Assembly: GCA_023053575.1 (NCBI GenBank)
Contig: JAKZAP010000007.1
Coordinates: 17,692,304-17,756,303 of the forward strand
Source of the DNA: Branchinecta lynchi
Lineage: Eukaryota > Arthropoda > Branchiopoda > Anostraca > Branchinectidae
DNA length: 64,000 nucleotides
Direction: 5' to 3'
Part shown: positions 10,401 to 19,450 of the stretch, one piece after another
Position numbering within the stretch: position 1 is the first letter of the stretch
Layout: every line of letters starts with the position of its first letter
Notes under the pieces: generated by a model
What the model saw: only the letters and a program-made list of their open reading frames with translations
Databases searched by the model: none
Told to the model about the DNA's origin: nothing
Translations under genes and position numbers: made by a program

Positions 10401-13400
10401 TATTTGTAACCCGCCAAATTCGCAAGGTGGTAGCGGAGTGCAGAGATCAACGAAAACAACACAAGATAAAAAACAGTTAAACACAAAAAGATTAGAAACA
10501 ATTTCTAACTGGGCCTGCAAAATTCACGAAAAATATCTATCATCCTAATGCTATACTTAGTGTGTCAAAAACTTACCTTGGCGACTAAGAGATCAGGGTT
10601 GGCTTTGAATCGCAAGGGATCATCTACTGACAACTCGCCGCGAGCTGCTTTTAAAAGTTTGTCGATTTGGTACTTGAGTTTCTGTTCTATCGGTCGTATC
10701 CTTTCCAGAACTGTCCGATTCTCAACAACCAAATCTGGAATTAAGAACGGTGGGTCATTTTAATTTATGCACCAATACAAGCATGTGATCGACATTGCGC
10801 TGTTACACTGACTCACTGATCTGAGCGTCTGAGAACCCTCGAGGGATCTTTCTTCTCTTTTTTTTTTACTTTTAATATTTTTTATTTCAAAATAAATGCG
10901 GCAGAACATTTCATGCATTAATTGGCACTTATCATTAACCTAAATATTCTTTGAGCCCAAGCTGACTTTGAAACATTTATTCAAACAATGTTTGCAACGG
11001 ATACATCAGCTATGATTCTTCATCAGCGATATTTCGGCCCTTCTTGGCAAGGGTCCTCGTCAGGCTGTCAATCCTCTGGTTCAACTTCGGGGAAGGAAAC
11101 AAACCTGTAATAAATAAATGAAACTTCTACCAACTATAAATATCTTATTAAAGTAAATTATCTTCAAATACCACTATTATGAAAAAACTAGTCCTGAGAT
11201 CTAATTTTTGACACGGACGCTGTTTTTGCTGCACGATTGGGGCGATGACAGGAAATGTTTTTTTCTGCACTTTGGTCAACTTCGGTTTTTTATTAATAAG
11301 GGGCTGAAAACTAAAATATTATTTTATTAATGACCTCTTTCTATGTTTCTATTATGAGTACTCGCCTGTCTCTATTACTTTGAATAATTACTGCACAGAA
11401 AAACTAGTGCTGAGATTTAATTTTTGACACGGCTGCTGTTTTTGCTGCACGATTGGGGCGACGGCAGGAAACATTTTTTTCTGCATTTTGCTCGACTTCG
11501 GTTTTGTTGCTAATAAGGGACTGAGGCTTACATTTTCTTCTCTTAATAACCCCGTTCCACGTTTCCAGTAGGGAGTAGGCCTACTCGCCTGTATCTCGGT
11601 TAATGTCTGTTCGGTTTTTCTTTATCTCAACTTTTCCCACTAGGTTGGTTTTCCCACAAGGTTTGTTTTCCCACAAGGTTTGTTTTCCCACAAGGTTGGT
11701 TTTCCCACAATGTTTGTTTTCCCACAAGGTTTGTTTTCCCACTAGGTTGGTTTTCCCACAAGGTTTGTTTTCCCACAAGGTTTGTTTTCCCACATGGTTT
11801 GTTTTCCCACTAGGTTGGTCTTAACCGGATTTAACCATTAAATCTCAGCACTAGTTTTTCCGTGCAGTAATTATTAAAAGTAATAGATACAGGCGAGTAC
11901 TCATAATAGAAACGTAGAACGAGGTCACTAATAAAATAATATTTGAGTTTTCAGCCCCTTATTAATAAAAAAAACCGAAGTTGACCAATCGTGCAGCAAA
12001 AACAGCGTCCGTGTCAAAAATTAAATCTCAGGACTGTTTTTTTCATTATAGCGGTATTTGAAGATAATTTACTTTAATAAGATATTTATAGTCGGTAGAA
12101 GCTTCAGTTATTTATTACAGGTTTGTTTCCTTCCCCAAAGTTGAACCAGAGGATTGATAGCCTGACGAGGACCCTTGCCAAGAAGGGCTGAAATATCGCT
12201 GATGAAGAATCATAGCTGACGTATCCGTTGAAAACATTGTTTGAATAAAAGTCATTAACCTACAACTAAAACATATATACAGTTGTCATAGAATAAATAC
12301 AATAATTACTGGCATTCAGGTTCATGTTCCTTTGAATGAATGAATGAAATATTTTATTGACCATCAACAGCACAAGGGAAGAAAAAAATGGAGTATGTGA
12401 AAAAAAAGAAAAAAACAACCACTACAAAAACAAAACAACACTGACCTAGATACAAAATCAAACAAATCTTACCAAAAAAGAATACCCATCCAGGGGTGTA
12501 CAACATCCTTATTATTAAGGTTCGCGACCAGATTATCAACACTTAGAGCGTGCTCCACCCTTCTTCAAATAGTAACTATTAGTTACTATTTCTGTTCCAA
12601 CCTCATACTTCGCTGACCGTTTCAACATTCTCGAAATAGTAACTATTTGCTCACACGCTCGGGAGCGTAGTAACTACGGATCTCTGTAACGTGATTGGTC
12701 GGATTCGCCCGTGGCATGACATTCTGCTGGAAAATAGAAAACGTTCCAGCCTTGACGGCAAAAAGCCAGAATTCGTGACATCATGCGTAGTAACTACGGT
12801 AAGTAGGATGGAACACGCTCTTAGTATAGGGTCTGCGACAGAGTACTTCTGAATCAAGTACCGGTTGCGGGACCAATTGGGAAGTTGAAGAAGAAACTTA
12901 GCAAATTTGAAGAACAGCTATCTTAACTCTTTCTTATCCGTATCGTTTAAAAGATCCCAGAATGGAGCCATAAACAGTAAATGAGTAAATTTAACTTAAA
13001 ACAATTGATGACAATATAAATCGCACAGTGACGGCAGGGATCAACGCTCATTAGCTCGGCCCCATTAGCAAGACACTAACGGCAAAACCACTAAGAAGAT
13101 CGGTACACTAGACTTCCCAATACTGATGACTAAGTCCAAAACACGCCAGTGCTCCTCGGGAAGAACGAGAAAACGTCTCACTAACGACTCAAAGTCAACA
13201 ACTCGAATCATGTGTCAACAAATCACGGCGCTCGTTCGAGACAGCTGTGGTGCCGCTTCCGGCTCTTCCGCTAAGTAGACGGCGATTTTGCATCGGCAAG
13301 GAGGGTTAGTCATCAAGAGTTTTGCACATACCATAGACTGCAAACTTCGTCCGTTCTTTCTGTTTAGGTGAATGAGTTATTCTGAACTAGATTTTTCGTA

Positions 13401-14839
13401 GGCTATTCAGGCCTGTTCAGTGAATCTTTTACGGTCTGATCAAACGTATAAAATGCTTACCAATTAATGAATTCTTCTCCAGGCTTTTCCCCGAAACTTT
13501 CGACAACATGCCGTATGTGACTCCAATCATGTACTCGAGGAACGCATGATATTTCAGCTCAAGCAGGCTTAGTCCCTAGAAAATTTGATTCAATAACAGG
13601 ACAACCGCGCCAAATCTGGAGTCAGCAAGCATGATGTTGCCTAAAATCCTTGAAGGAATTACAATTCGCGACCACCCGACCCTGGGGGTCTGTCCATAGT
13701 CCACAGTACGAGACATGAAAGAGCACAGATGTCCGTTACCTGCCACTCAGAATTTGTCAACGAACAACTAGCTAGCGAAAAAAAAAACCTGCATTAGCTT
13801 CGTGAAAGCTTATGTTTGAAGCTTAGTGAACAGCCTCTTTAGAGCCGGGTCTTTCCAGATATCCTGCTCCCTGACTTTGCGCAGTCCTGAACGGCAAAGC
13901 AAGTAAATAATATCTCAAAACTGTAAAAAGGTTGGCTAACTGAGTAACTACTGTTTTTTAGCACTTTAAGTTAACTGGAAACAGGGAAAAAGAAAAATGA
14001 ACAAATTAGTAAAGATAAATAAAAATGGACATATACTGTTTTGAAACCGTGGATTGAATTTTATTGCTTCTGGCCAGAGGAGAATACTTTATTTGAATGT
14101 AATCTAACCTTTTGTTTGGTTTTACTTTCTTATCATTCAAACTGGATCAATCGGAATATGATCTTACCGTTGGATCCCATCATAAATTTTACAACTGTCA
14201 ACTTGCAGCCATTTTTCTACCCTTTCTCTTCTTCCTCGATCGTTCTTTCTTCGCGACAACAGACATAGACTTGCGTGGCCGACTGTGAAACGACTGAGGG
14301 CTGACCCCCTGACGGAGAGGTGAGAATAACTCAAGTAGCCTACCCTGCCAATCGGTTTTTGCCAAAGCCTATCCTGCCACTTCGTCAACCCAATTTTTAC
14401 ACAGTTTTATTCCAGTATTTATATAACCGGACATATAACTCGCCTGGAATCCGGTTGTAGCCGGGTTTTTTTAGAAGCTAAAGTTTTATTTAAAATTGAT
14501 TAGATGTTCTTTATAGGGATACGGAGATAACGTACGCTGAATTCGACTCTGAATTTTCTTTTTTTGCTGGACAAAGTAGTTCGCTCAGAATTCGGCCGAA
14601 GCCGGAAATTTGGCAGAAGTAAAGCAGGAAGTTTGGTCAGTATGGTCAAAATAGATATGGCTTATAGAGGTATATCTGACGGCGCAGCTTACCTTATCGA
14701 GGGGTGGTGGGTCATCTTTGAACTGCTCAAGGTAACTGGATACCTTCTCTTTCACTTGATTCGTCTGAGTTGAGATTTCTTGCAGCATCTTCTTGAACTC
14801 CGTGGACGAGTCGCTTCCGTTTAATTCCACTTCTTCCAT
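4435..14839 (-). CDS. NGDN: Neuroguidin, complete gene, seven coding exons, 319 aa
   Basis: The coding exons, in transcript order, are 14839..14693, 13575..13461, 10734..10577, 8669..8543, 6553..6373, 5708..5503 and 4460..4435. All junctions are GT-AG and the frame is kept; the joined length (960 nt) gives 319 residues against about 315 in human NGDN. Seen: an N-terminal Sas10/Utp3/C1D-type helical region (about residues 10-120, with GLSLLELKYHAFLEY and LKYQIDKLLK); an acidic Ser/Glu linker (141-160); the family motif YVPPKL near 172; a basic helix with LLQELREEYTDAP (about 208-220); DYEETYMTR near 243; and a Lys/Gly-rich tail ending GKRRK. Known: NGDN/Lcp5 proteins act in the small-subunit processome with U3 snoRNA and, in neurons, as eIF4E-binding translational repressors. 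Introns hold a SINE, GTTGC elements and a 1.3-kb foldback. The start is the first in-frame ATG after a candidate acceptor 11 nt upstream. Confidence 0.95.
4751..5350. mobile_element. Degenerate TTAA-type element in NGDN intron 6
   Basis: TTAA (4747-4750) precedes AGGACACCCC. The far end reads GGTACGACAGGTACT followed by TTAC, a drifted form of GGTACGACAGGTCCT|TTAA seen at 1083. The middle shares GGGAGCATGATAGC- and GTGCGGTGTCG-like phrases with 714..1082 and 49570..49790. It is longer than its relatives (about 600 bp), so it probably carries an internal insertion. Confidence 0.4.
5503..5708 (-). CDS. NGDN: NGDN coding exon 6
   Basis: It encodes residues 243-311 plus one base: DYEETYMTRIQLTKADKKGV, then TSFGNFAQLMDED and a Lys/Gly-rich run. 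The donor G|GTAAGA lies inside the GGGKK codons. Reading through it would give an unrelated tail (FWLNYLRNF), so splicing to the short exon 7 is preferred. Confidence 0.9.
6373..6553 (-). CDS. NGDN: NGDN coding exon 5
   Basis: It encodes residues 183-242 plus two bases: DGDTSLAEKKAQREARIKRQ, then LLQELREEYTDAPVEL, matching the RELKEQYSDAPEEI region of human NGDN. Acceptor GCGTTTCCAG, donor GA|GTAAGT. A tRNA-derived SINE sits in the intron immediately upstream of this acceptor. Confidence 0.92.
6598..6905 (-). repeat. tRNA-derived SINE in NGDN intron 4
   Basis: On the minus strand the head (about 6900 to 6828) reads as a tRNA-like RNA polymerase III promoter: A-box-like TGGCCAAATGGTTAGCACGC and B-box-like GGGTCGAGTCTC, spaced as in tRNA genes. 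A GC-rich tRNA-unrelated body follows, down to near the acceptor of NGDN exon 5. A working tRNA is unlikely because the acceptor stem does not pair. The exact 3' end is uncertain. Confidence 0.6.
8543..8669 (-). CDS. NGDN: NGDN coding exon 4
   Basis: It encodes residues 141-182 plus one base: an acidic stretch (SSSEEGEGSEDEDGG) followed by KGVYVPPKLMAMPY, the YVPP signature of the family. Acceptor TTTTCTTCAG, donor G|GTAGGT. Confidence 0.92.
8775..9589. mobile_element. Composite GTTGC-terminus element in NGDN intron 3
   Basis: The left end is TA|GTTGCGTTTTTTGATCGAAG (8773 on). Inverted right ends GATCAAAAACGCAAC and relatives occur at about 9250, 9363 and 9589, the last followed by TA. Blocks such as CGAAGTTCACCGTTTGCTTAA and GACGTTTCTTCGACG recur in both orientations. 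This suggests two or three related MITEs inserted into or recombined with one another. TA duplications fit Tc1/mariner-type transposition. Confidence 0.6.
9988..10294. mobile_element. Degenerate GTTGC-family element
   Basis: It has repeated GAGAATCGAGAAC-like and GTTTTTGTCAAAATCGAGAA phrases and ends GAAACGCAAG|TAA. It shares its interior (GACCAATCAGG-like and CTCAATAGTCA-like phrases) with 17790..18030, 34454..34796 and 47076..47431. The left end is unclear. Confidence 0.45.
10577..10734 (-). CDS. NGDN: NGDN coding exon 3
   Basis: It encodes residues 88-140, including TVLERIRPIEQKLKYQIDKL and DDPLRFKANPDLL, both close to the human protein. Acceptor TTAATTCCAG, donor AAG|GTAAGT. Confidence 0.93.
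11024..11067 (-). ncRNA. Hammerhead-like ribozyme core, left arm
   Basis: Read on -, the order is CAGC (stem I), CTGACGA, a stem II GGACCCTT...AAGGGCC with one bulged A, GAAA, TATC, then GCTG, which pairs back with CAGC. This is the hammerhead order CUGANGA / stem II / GAAA / very short stem III / NUH / stem I. Stem III is only the self-complementary AUAU, a form known from Penelope-like retroelements that may need a dimer to cleave. Activity is not shown. Confidence 0.5.
11632..11818. repeat. 17-bp minisatellite, exactly 11 units
   Basis: The unit is TTTTCCCACAAGGTTTG. Eleven units run without gaps (187 bp). Variants with CTAGGTTGG or AAGGTTGG fall at units 1, 4, 7 and 11, suggesting a 51-bp higher-order unit. 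Both strands stay open for about 70 codons because 51 bp is 17 codons; these frames are a product of the repeat, not genes. Confidence 0.9.
12158..12201 (+). ncRNA. Hammerhead-like ribozyme core, right arm
   Basis: It is the inverted partner of 11024..11067, with TAGC/GCTG as stem I (one U-G pair) and stem II ending GGGCT, which gives a G-U pair at the base. The core CTGACGA and GAAA are intact. It is probably weaker than the left copy. Confidence 0.45.
12337..12540 (-). mobile_element. 3' end of a CR1/L2-like LINE with (TGAA)n tail
   Basis: On - this reads ...GGTCAATAAAATATTTCATTCATTCATTC, the usual microsatellite tail of CR1/L2-type non-LTR elements. The same end occurs at 49889. It is strongly 5' truncated; no coding remains. 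Confidence 0.55.
12546..12820 (+). mobile_element. MITE with GAGCGTG termini and 3-bp TSD, copy 2
   Basis: It runs GAGCGTGCTCCACCCTTCT ... AGGATGGAACACGCTC, with TTA duplicated on each side (12543-12545, 12821-12823). At 275 bp it shares the inner AGTAACTATTAGTTACT and the GGCAAAAAGCCAGAATTCGTGACATC region with copy 1. It lies in NGDN intron 2, directly against a LINE tail. Confidence 0.8.
13125..13345. repeat. Interspersed repeat, possibly SINE, copy a
   Basis: It shares AAGTCCAAAACACGC, GGGAAGAACGAGAAA, TTCCGGCTCTTCCGC and ACGGCGATTTTGCATCGGC with 15740..15935 and 50440..51180. On - the copy at 15740 has a B-box-like GGGATTCGAATC, so a tRNA-derived SINE is possible but not proven. Confidence 0.45.
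13461..13575 (-). CDS. NGDN: NGDN coding exon 2
   Basis: It encodes residues 50-87 plus one base (GLSLLELKYHAFLEYMIGV...), the most conserved helix of the Sas10/C1D region. Acceptor TTTTCTAG, donor G|GTAAGC. Confidence 0.92.
14398..14690 (-). mobile_element. Fragment of the GGGATCCC family in NGDN intron 1
   Basis: It matches the inverted family consensus (CCGGACATATAACTCGCC, TTAAAATTGATTAGATGTTC, GGCAGAAGTAAAGCAGGAAG), as also seen at 22080..22330 and 55560..55760. It stops within a few bases of the NGDN exon 1 donor. Confidence 0.6.
14693..14839 (-). CDS. NGDN: NGDN coding exon 1
   Basis: It encodes residues 1-49, MEEVELNGSD to KDDPPPLDK, and ends in a strong donor (AAG|GTAAGC). Phase 0. 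A repeat fragment of the GGGATCCC family reaches almost to the donor on the intron side. Confidence 0.92.
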
Positions 14840-14852
14840 TTCTTATACAACT
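14840..14852 (-). promoter_or_regulatory. Candidate 3' splice site upstream of the NGDN start
   Basis: On - GGTTTTTATTTAG is followed by an 11-nt leader and the ATG at 14839. This could be the end of a 5' UTR intron or a spliced-leader acceptor. The donor is not identified. Confidence 0.4.
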
Positions 14853-15739
14853 AAATAAAAACCATAATCGTTAAAAAGGTCATCCACCAAGCATTATCGC
14901 ACGAAAGATGCGTCACCGCTCAGACTGTTTCCAGTTTCTGACCTATAATTTCTTAGTCGTTCCTACCTAGACGAAGGGATGTCAAGGCTGGAACGAACGG
15001 CGCTAGCTTTGACAACTACTTTACCTTAAATCGCACTTCCAGCGAGATAAGGTGGTGTGATCCTCCTGTAGAGTCTCTCGCTGGATGGCGGCTTGATTTT
15101 TAGATCGTTGTTGTTACATCGGCTCACTGGCATCCAAGTGTAGCCGACATTCAGCATTCTTTCAGTCAATCCACACCTTTTTTGAAGTCGTCCAGGGTAG
15201 CAGCGTTGATCGCTTTTTCGGAAAGGCTGTTCCAGATTGGTAAACTCCGTACAGGGAAAAAACTGTGCCGCTCGCTTCGCTTACAGATGGTTAGTTGGAG
15301 TTTCTTGAAATGGCCTCTCGTCGACTTTGATTGGGAGCTCTCGAATAACCCGGGGATAATGTTGGTAATGATAATGTGGTAGACACACCCTCCAACGACA
15401 CTTTGCTAATACGGTAGAAACGACATTCGTCGTCAAATGAAGACTTAAGGCTACCATGTTTTTACTTTTCGTATTTTATCGATCTCCTGATTCACCAAAC
15501 TCGTAAATTTTGGGAACTTCCTGGGGTATCCAGAACTCCCGAGCTTTCAATGGCTCTCCCCTTGTTAGGGTTGTACAGATTGTTGGTAATGGACAGGGGT
15601 ACAGGGTAGTCAAGGGGAACAGAACATCGTAGGTTTCTGACTTAAAAAGCATCATCGGCAGCCATTACGGTACTCTACCGAAGTTGACTTCTTGACACTA
15701 ATGAGGGTCAATTCGAATGACTGATTCGATACTCTATAT

Positions 15740-15935
15740 GACCAAGTCCAAAACACGCAAGTGAGTCTAGAGAAGAACGAGAAACGTCGCCCGAACGATG
15801 ATTCGAATCCCGTGTCGACTAATCAAGGGGTTCGTCGAGGACAGCTGCGATGACGGTTCCGGCTCTTCGCCGCTAGACACACGGCGATTCTTTATCGGCA
15901 AGAAGAGTTAGTCATCGAGAGTATTGCTAATGCCC
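15740..15935. repeat. Interspersed repeat, possibly SINE, copy b
   Basis: It is a relative of 13125..13345 with the clearest B-box-like stretch on - (GGGATTCGAATC). It shares ACACGGCGATTCTTTATCGGC and AGAGTTAGTCATCGAGAGT with the other copies. Confidence 0.45.
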
Positions 15936-16045
15936 CCAAAGAGCCGGTGATAGACAACAGGGTCGTAAAATAATCCGAAAAGTTGCGCAGGACTGCCACT
16001 GAGTGAAATCGCAAGTACAGAGCGGGTGCTGATACCCGAAACCAG

Positions 16046-16310
16046 AGGCGTTTTCCCACGACAATCCCGGATTATAATCCTAGATAACTGATTCATAAGA
16101 GAAAAAGGTGAATCTACTATCTCAGATTACAAACGACAATCCGACGACCTTGCTCTGTTGCAAGACTCCTGAATCGACGATCCAGTAACGAATCTGGATT
16201 GTCACAGAAAACTGATTTTTCCTCATCTGGATTGTCAGAGAAAACACATTTTGGAAATCAGGATTGTAAATCGTCAATCTGGATTGTCACGGAAAAACGC
16301 CTTAGGTCTT
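16046..16310. mobile_element. Inverted-repeat element with GGCGTTTTCC termini
   Basis: The left end GGCGTTTTCCCACGACAATCC mirrors the right end GGATTGTCACGGAAAAACGCC. The interior repeats TCTGGATTGTCA three times. No convincing target duplication is visible. It is a small non-autonomous element. Confidence 0.5.
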
Positions 16311-17512
16311 TCGCAGCCATGCTCTGAACTCTGCAGAGAGGCGAGAATGCAGAAATCTAGGTTACAATGATGGCGCTCATCCTGGCAGGGTATTTCTCAG
16401 TCGGGCGCTCTACTACGCAGTAGTATTATAAATTCTTGGTGAAAGTTAACAGGCTACAACTATGTGCCATTCGACAAAAAAAGAACAAGATTAATCATAT
16501 ATTGTGATCACCTTTATAAAATTAACACCAGACGTACATCATAGGGAATTAATTGGGGTTTGTACTTTTAACTTTTAGTTCATTAACATCTCAGCCCTCA
16601 GAAGAGCACTGATTACTAAAATAAGGTAAGCTAGCGATTAGACTAAAATCCCTAGAAAATACTTTACTACTAGTCATCTAGATCTAAGGAGCATACAGCC
16701 ATCCGCCGTTTTTCGAGAGAGTGCTCCCGATGTTTGGGCATGACCTCAATAATGGCATAATACTTCACAAAAAAACAGAACGGAGTGTCCCGCTACAAGA
16801 GTCAAGAGTACTATAACCCTCAAAACCTGCAAAAACCTACTGCAGGGAGCAAAATTTTCTTATACTTCAGCAAACTTGACATGGTACTATGCTCGTTCAG
16901 TTGGAATCTGTACCACTAACCCGCGGCACTCTGCTTTACTAGGGTCATGCCCCAAGGTTAGAACACTCTTTTCAATACGAGGATATGTGTATGACTGGTT
17001 TAGCTTACTTGCAGAAAATATAGACCCAGGCCTTAAGCATTTATGGTACAAAAAACATTGCTTCACAAACACCCTCCCTTAAGAGTAGCCATGCAATACA
17101 TGATACACGTTCAAGACAGTAGCCTACCAACTCCCAGCTAAATAAACTGAGCTCAGCAAATAAATTAAATAGCAGTAAAATTAAAAGCAGTGCAGAATTT
17201 CACAATTTTCAAACCTTGCCCCCCCCCCCCCGCAGGAATTTGAACTAGCGAAGCCATGCTACCGGATTTCCGACTAATTTTGTAGTTCTTCAGAAACGTC
17301 ATGGTGAAAAATGATACGTGCCGAAACTAGCACACCCCCAAGGACCGGGCATGACGATACAACGTTGCCCCAGGTTCACTGACGAGCAACACCACAGACG
17401 AATTAAAATGTGCGTCAATACGCTATGAATCTTTACAAAGAACCTCGCAGCTAGTGTTAAAAATCGCAGCAGCCCCAAAACCGTCCAAGACGAAAACAAT
17501 AGTTGCGTGTTT

Positions 17513-17783
17513 GAGCGTGTTCCACCCTACTTACCGTAGTTACTAAGCACGACGTCACGAATTTTGGCGTCAAGGCTGGAAGAAATTTCTTAAATTTTCG
17601 TTAAATATAATTCCGCGGAGTAATCCAGCCAATCAGGTTACCGAGATCCGTAGTTACCACGCTTACTACGCTCCCGAGCATGGTAAGCAAATAGTTACTA
17701 TTTCAAGAAGGCTGGAACGATCAGCAGGTTGGAACGGAAATAGTAACTAATAGTTACTGTTGTTAGAAGGGTGGAACACGCTC
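17513..17783 (-). mobile_element. MITE with GAGCGTG termini and 3-bp TSD, copy 3 (inverted)
   Basis: It starts GAGCGTGTTCCACCCTACTTAC and ends AGAAGGGTGGAACACGCTC, 271 bp, flanked by TTT on both sides. Relative to copies 1 and 2 it is inverted. The poly-T flank makes the duplication less certain than in copy 2. Confidence 0.75.
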
Positions 17784-17789
17784 TTTACG

Positions 17790-18033
17790 TCGATTCTCAG
17801 TTCTCTCTCGCTTTTCGTTTCGTTCTCACACCTTTCACTGAGAAAGGAGTACTGGGAACGAGAAACGAGAGGTGACATCCAACCAACTCTCCATTCGGCA
17901 GAACTGCGAAGCTTTCCTGTTCTCGTTTTCGACTAAAACGCAAGAAAAGGAGAACTGGCTTCATCTCAATAGTATGCGAAATAGGAGAAGTGTGAAGAGA
18001 ACAGCGAGGAGAGTTGATATAAGAGACGCAACA
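17790..18033. mobile_element. Degenerate GTTGC-family element
   Basis: GATTCTCAGTTCTCTCTCGC at the left and GACGCAAC at the right, with CTCAATAGTATGCGAAATAGG inside, relate it to 34454..34796 and 47076..47431. A clear TA duplication is not seen. Confidence 0.4.
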
Positions 18034-18255
18034 AAATGCGGTTTTGCGTGGACCCAAATACACGGCAAAACCTGCTGTATCTGAACAAGGCAAGTTAAAG
18101 AAGCCCCTTTTTTGCATAAAATTATTTTAAGCGTTAACTGCAGCACGATTTAACCAGAAAGGAGGGGGAGGGGTACGACTCATTTTGGTCAGCTCAATGA
18201 AGCACCTAGTTATTCATCAGCTGTAGCCAGTATAGACAGGCTGCACTAGTTGTCA

Positions 18256-19431
18256 CTACATAGGTGCATTCTGGTTATTGTTCAGCTGCGAATCGCCGTT
18301 ATGATTTCGCCTTCGGTCGGAGGCAAGGAGGGAGTAGGAAGGTGAGGCACTACGGTCCTTAGGTGGAGGGACATTAATCGTCATGTCCTGCTCGTCTAGG
18401 AATTTATCCATATAGTCCGTTGTACCAGGGTGCAGTGCATATTTCTTTTTCTCAAGGCGTGCTTTGCTAGCGAATATGTCATGCCGTTCCGTCTTCTTCC
18501 ACAAATAGTAGAACTGAATCAACTCCCCCACGGAACGCGTTCGGACCTTGTGCTTCTGCAGTACGTGGAAGTCCTTTCCATATGTCCGTAGTCCCAGTTC
18601 AAAGTTCCGACACTCCTCCTCCGACCACAGACTCATTGTGTCGCTGGCGGGGACGGCGTTCATTTTCTTTCGCCGTAATGCTTCTTCGACGTTATACCCA
18701 CACTGATGCAACAGATGGAGAGCCTGTTCGTCATCCTTTATATGGGCTCCTTCTGGCAGGACAAGATTCTGGGCCTCACGCACGATTTTTAGCACTTTTC
18801 TCAGGTAATCAAGAACGTCCGTATCAGTCATCTTAGGCATCCAAACAAGCTTGTCCTGATTTTCATATGGAAGGGTGTCACCGTAAGAGCTAAGGCCAGA
18901 GGGAACAGATGCTTGGTAATCAGAGCCGATCATGATCGTCTTCCGCCACTCATCATCAGGGATGTGGTCGTGACCTTCCTCTTGTTCGTCGTCACTTGGT
19001 TGTCTCAAGCCAGACCTTAAAAATCTTGTTGTCACTTCTTTTTTCTCTTCATAAAGCTCGTTAAGCTCTGATTCTTCCTCTTCTTCCTGAGGAGCGATAG
19101 AGGAGTCAACATTCGACTCGCTCTCTGCATCTGGCGATTCACTCCCCTCTTTTTCTTCTGCTTTTTCATCACTACCTGCCTCCTCCCCACCTTGTTCTTT
19201 GTTATACCCATACATTTTCATCAGCTCTTCTAGAGGCATATCACCCTCCTTTTGAAGATCGTCCAGCTCTTCCTCTACGTCTTCGCCGCCTAAGGCCTCT
19301 TCTTCTGCCATGGTCTGTTCATCGTCAAAGTCGTACACGAGCATCTCAGCCGTGGGCTCAAACTCCTGATCCTCAAGCTCTCCTGATTTGTCCCCAGGCG
19401 TAACATCCGAGGTGCTGGACACTTCAGCCAT
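18256..19431 (-). CDS. MIER1: MIER-family ELM2-SANT transcriptional co-repressor, single coding exon, 391 aa
   Basis: The open frame runs from ATG at 19431 to a stop at 18256. Seen: an acidic N-terminus with EFEPTAEMLVYDFDDEQT (residues 23-40) and EGDMPLEELMKMYGY (62-76), both hallmarks of MIER proteins; a long Glu/Ser-rich stretch (80-160); an ELM2 region (about 164-256, IMIGSDYQASVP to EEALRRKK); and a SANT domain (about 266-316, LWSEEECRNFELGLRTYGKD ... VGELIQFYYLWKKTERHD). Known: MIER1 binds HDAC1/2 through ELM2-SANT and represses transcription in the nucleus. The vertebrate gene has many exons and a longer C-terminus; here the coding part has no intron. A good acceptor (GACTTTTTGCCAG) lies 6 nt upstream of the ATG, so the gene is still spliced in its leader. 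That argues against a recent retrocopy. Which of MIER1-3 it represents cannot be told. Confidence 0.93.
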   Translation of the reverse strand: MAEVSSTSDVTPGDKSGELEDQEFEPTAEMLVYDFDDEQTMAEEEALGGEDVEEELDDLQKEGDMPLEELMKMYGYNKEQGGEEAGSDEKAEEKEGSESPDAESESNVDSSIAPQEEEEESELNELYEEKKEVTTRFLRSGLRQPSDDEQEEGHDHIPDDEWRKTIMIGSDYQASVPSGLSSYGDTLPYENQDKLVWMPKMTDTDVLDYLRKVLKIVREAQNLVLPEGAHIKDDEQALHLLHQCGYNVEEALRRKKMNAVPASDTMSLWSEEECRNFELGLRTYGKDFHVLQKHKVRTRSVGELIQFYYLWKKTERHDIFASKARLEKKKYALHPGTTDYMDKFLDEQDMTINVPPPKDRSASPSYSLLASDRRRNHNGDSQLNNNQNAPM

Positions 19432-19450
19432 GACGATCTGGCAAAAAGTC
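19432..19450 (-). promoter_or_regulatory. Candidate 3' splice site just upstream of the MIER start
   Basis: On - GACTTTTTGCCAG is followed by ATCGTC and the ATG. It could be the end of a 5' UTR intron or a spliced-leader acceptor. Confidence 0.45.

Larger units (their letters stand above)
10942..12255. mobile_element. 1.3-kb foldback element with ribozyme-like cores in both arms
   Basis: The arms (about 10971..11285 and 11960..12252) are inverted copies of each other. Each contains, from outside in, a sequence around CATTGTTTG, the hammerhead-like core, GTTTGTTTCCTTCCCC, a TAAATATCTTATTAAAG block, and a block with GACACGG(A/C)(C/T)GCTGTTTTTGC. The last block is repeated again at about 11400..11470, and the 17-bp minisatellite lies between the arms. 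The left outer edge also carries AGCCCAAGCTGACT, which is shared with 22795..22815 and 51010..51040. It sits in NGDN intron 2. No transposase or reverse transcriptase is visible. I infer a derivative of a ribozyme-bearing retroelement such as a Penelope-like element. Confidence 0.65.
14853..17509. other. Intergenic DNA between NGDN and MIER
   Basis: I see no host exon. It holds a SINE-like repeat (15740..15935), an inverted-repeat element (16046..16310) and a poly-C run (17220..17231). The remainder is unassigned; short open frames have no recognisable domain. Confidence 0.4.

Noticed and set aside
11581..11824. Overlapping 70- and 73-codon frames on opposite strands
   Set aside because: They are created by the 17-bp minisatellite; no start context, splice sites or domain.
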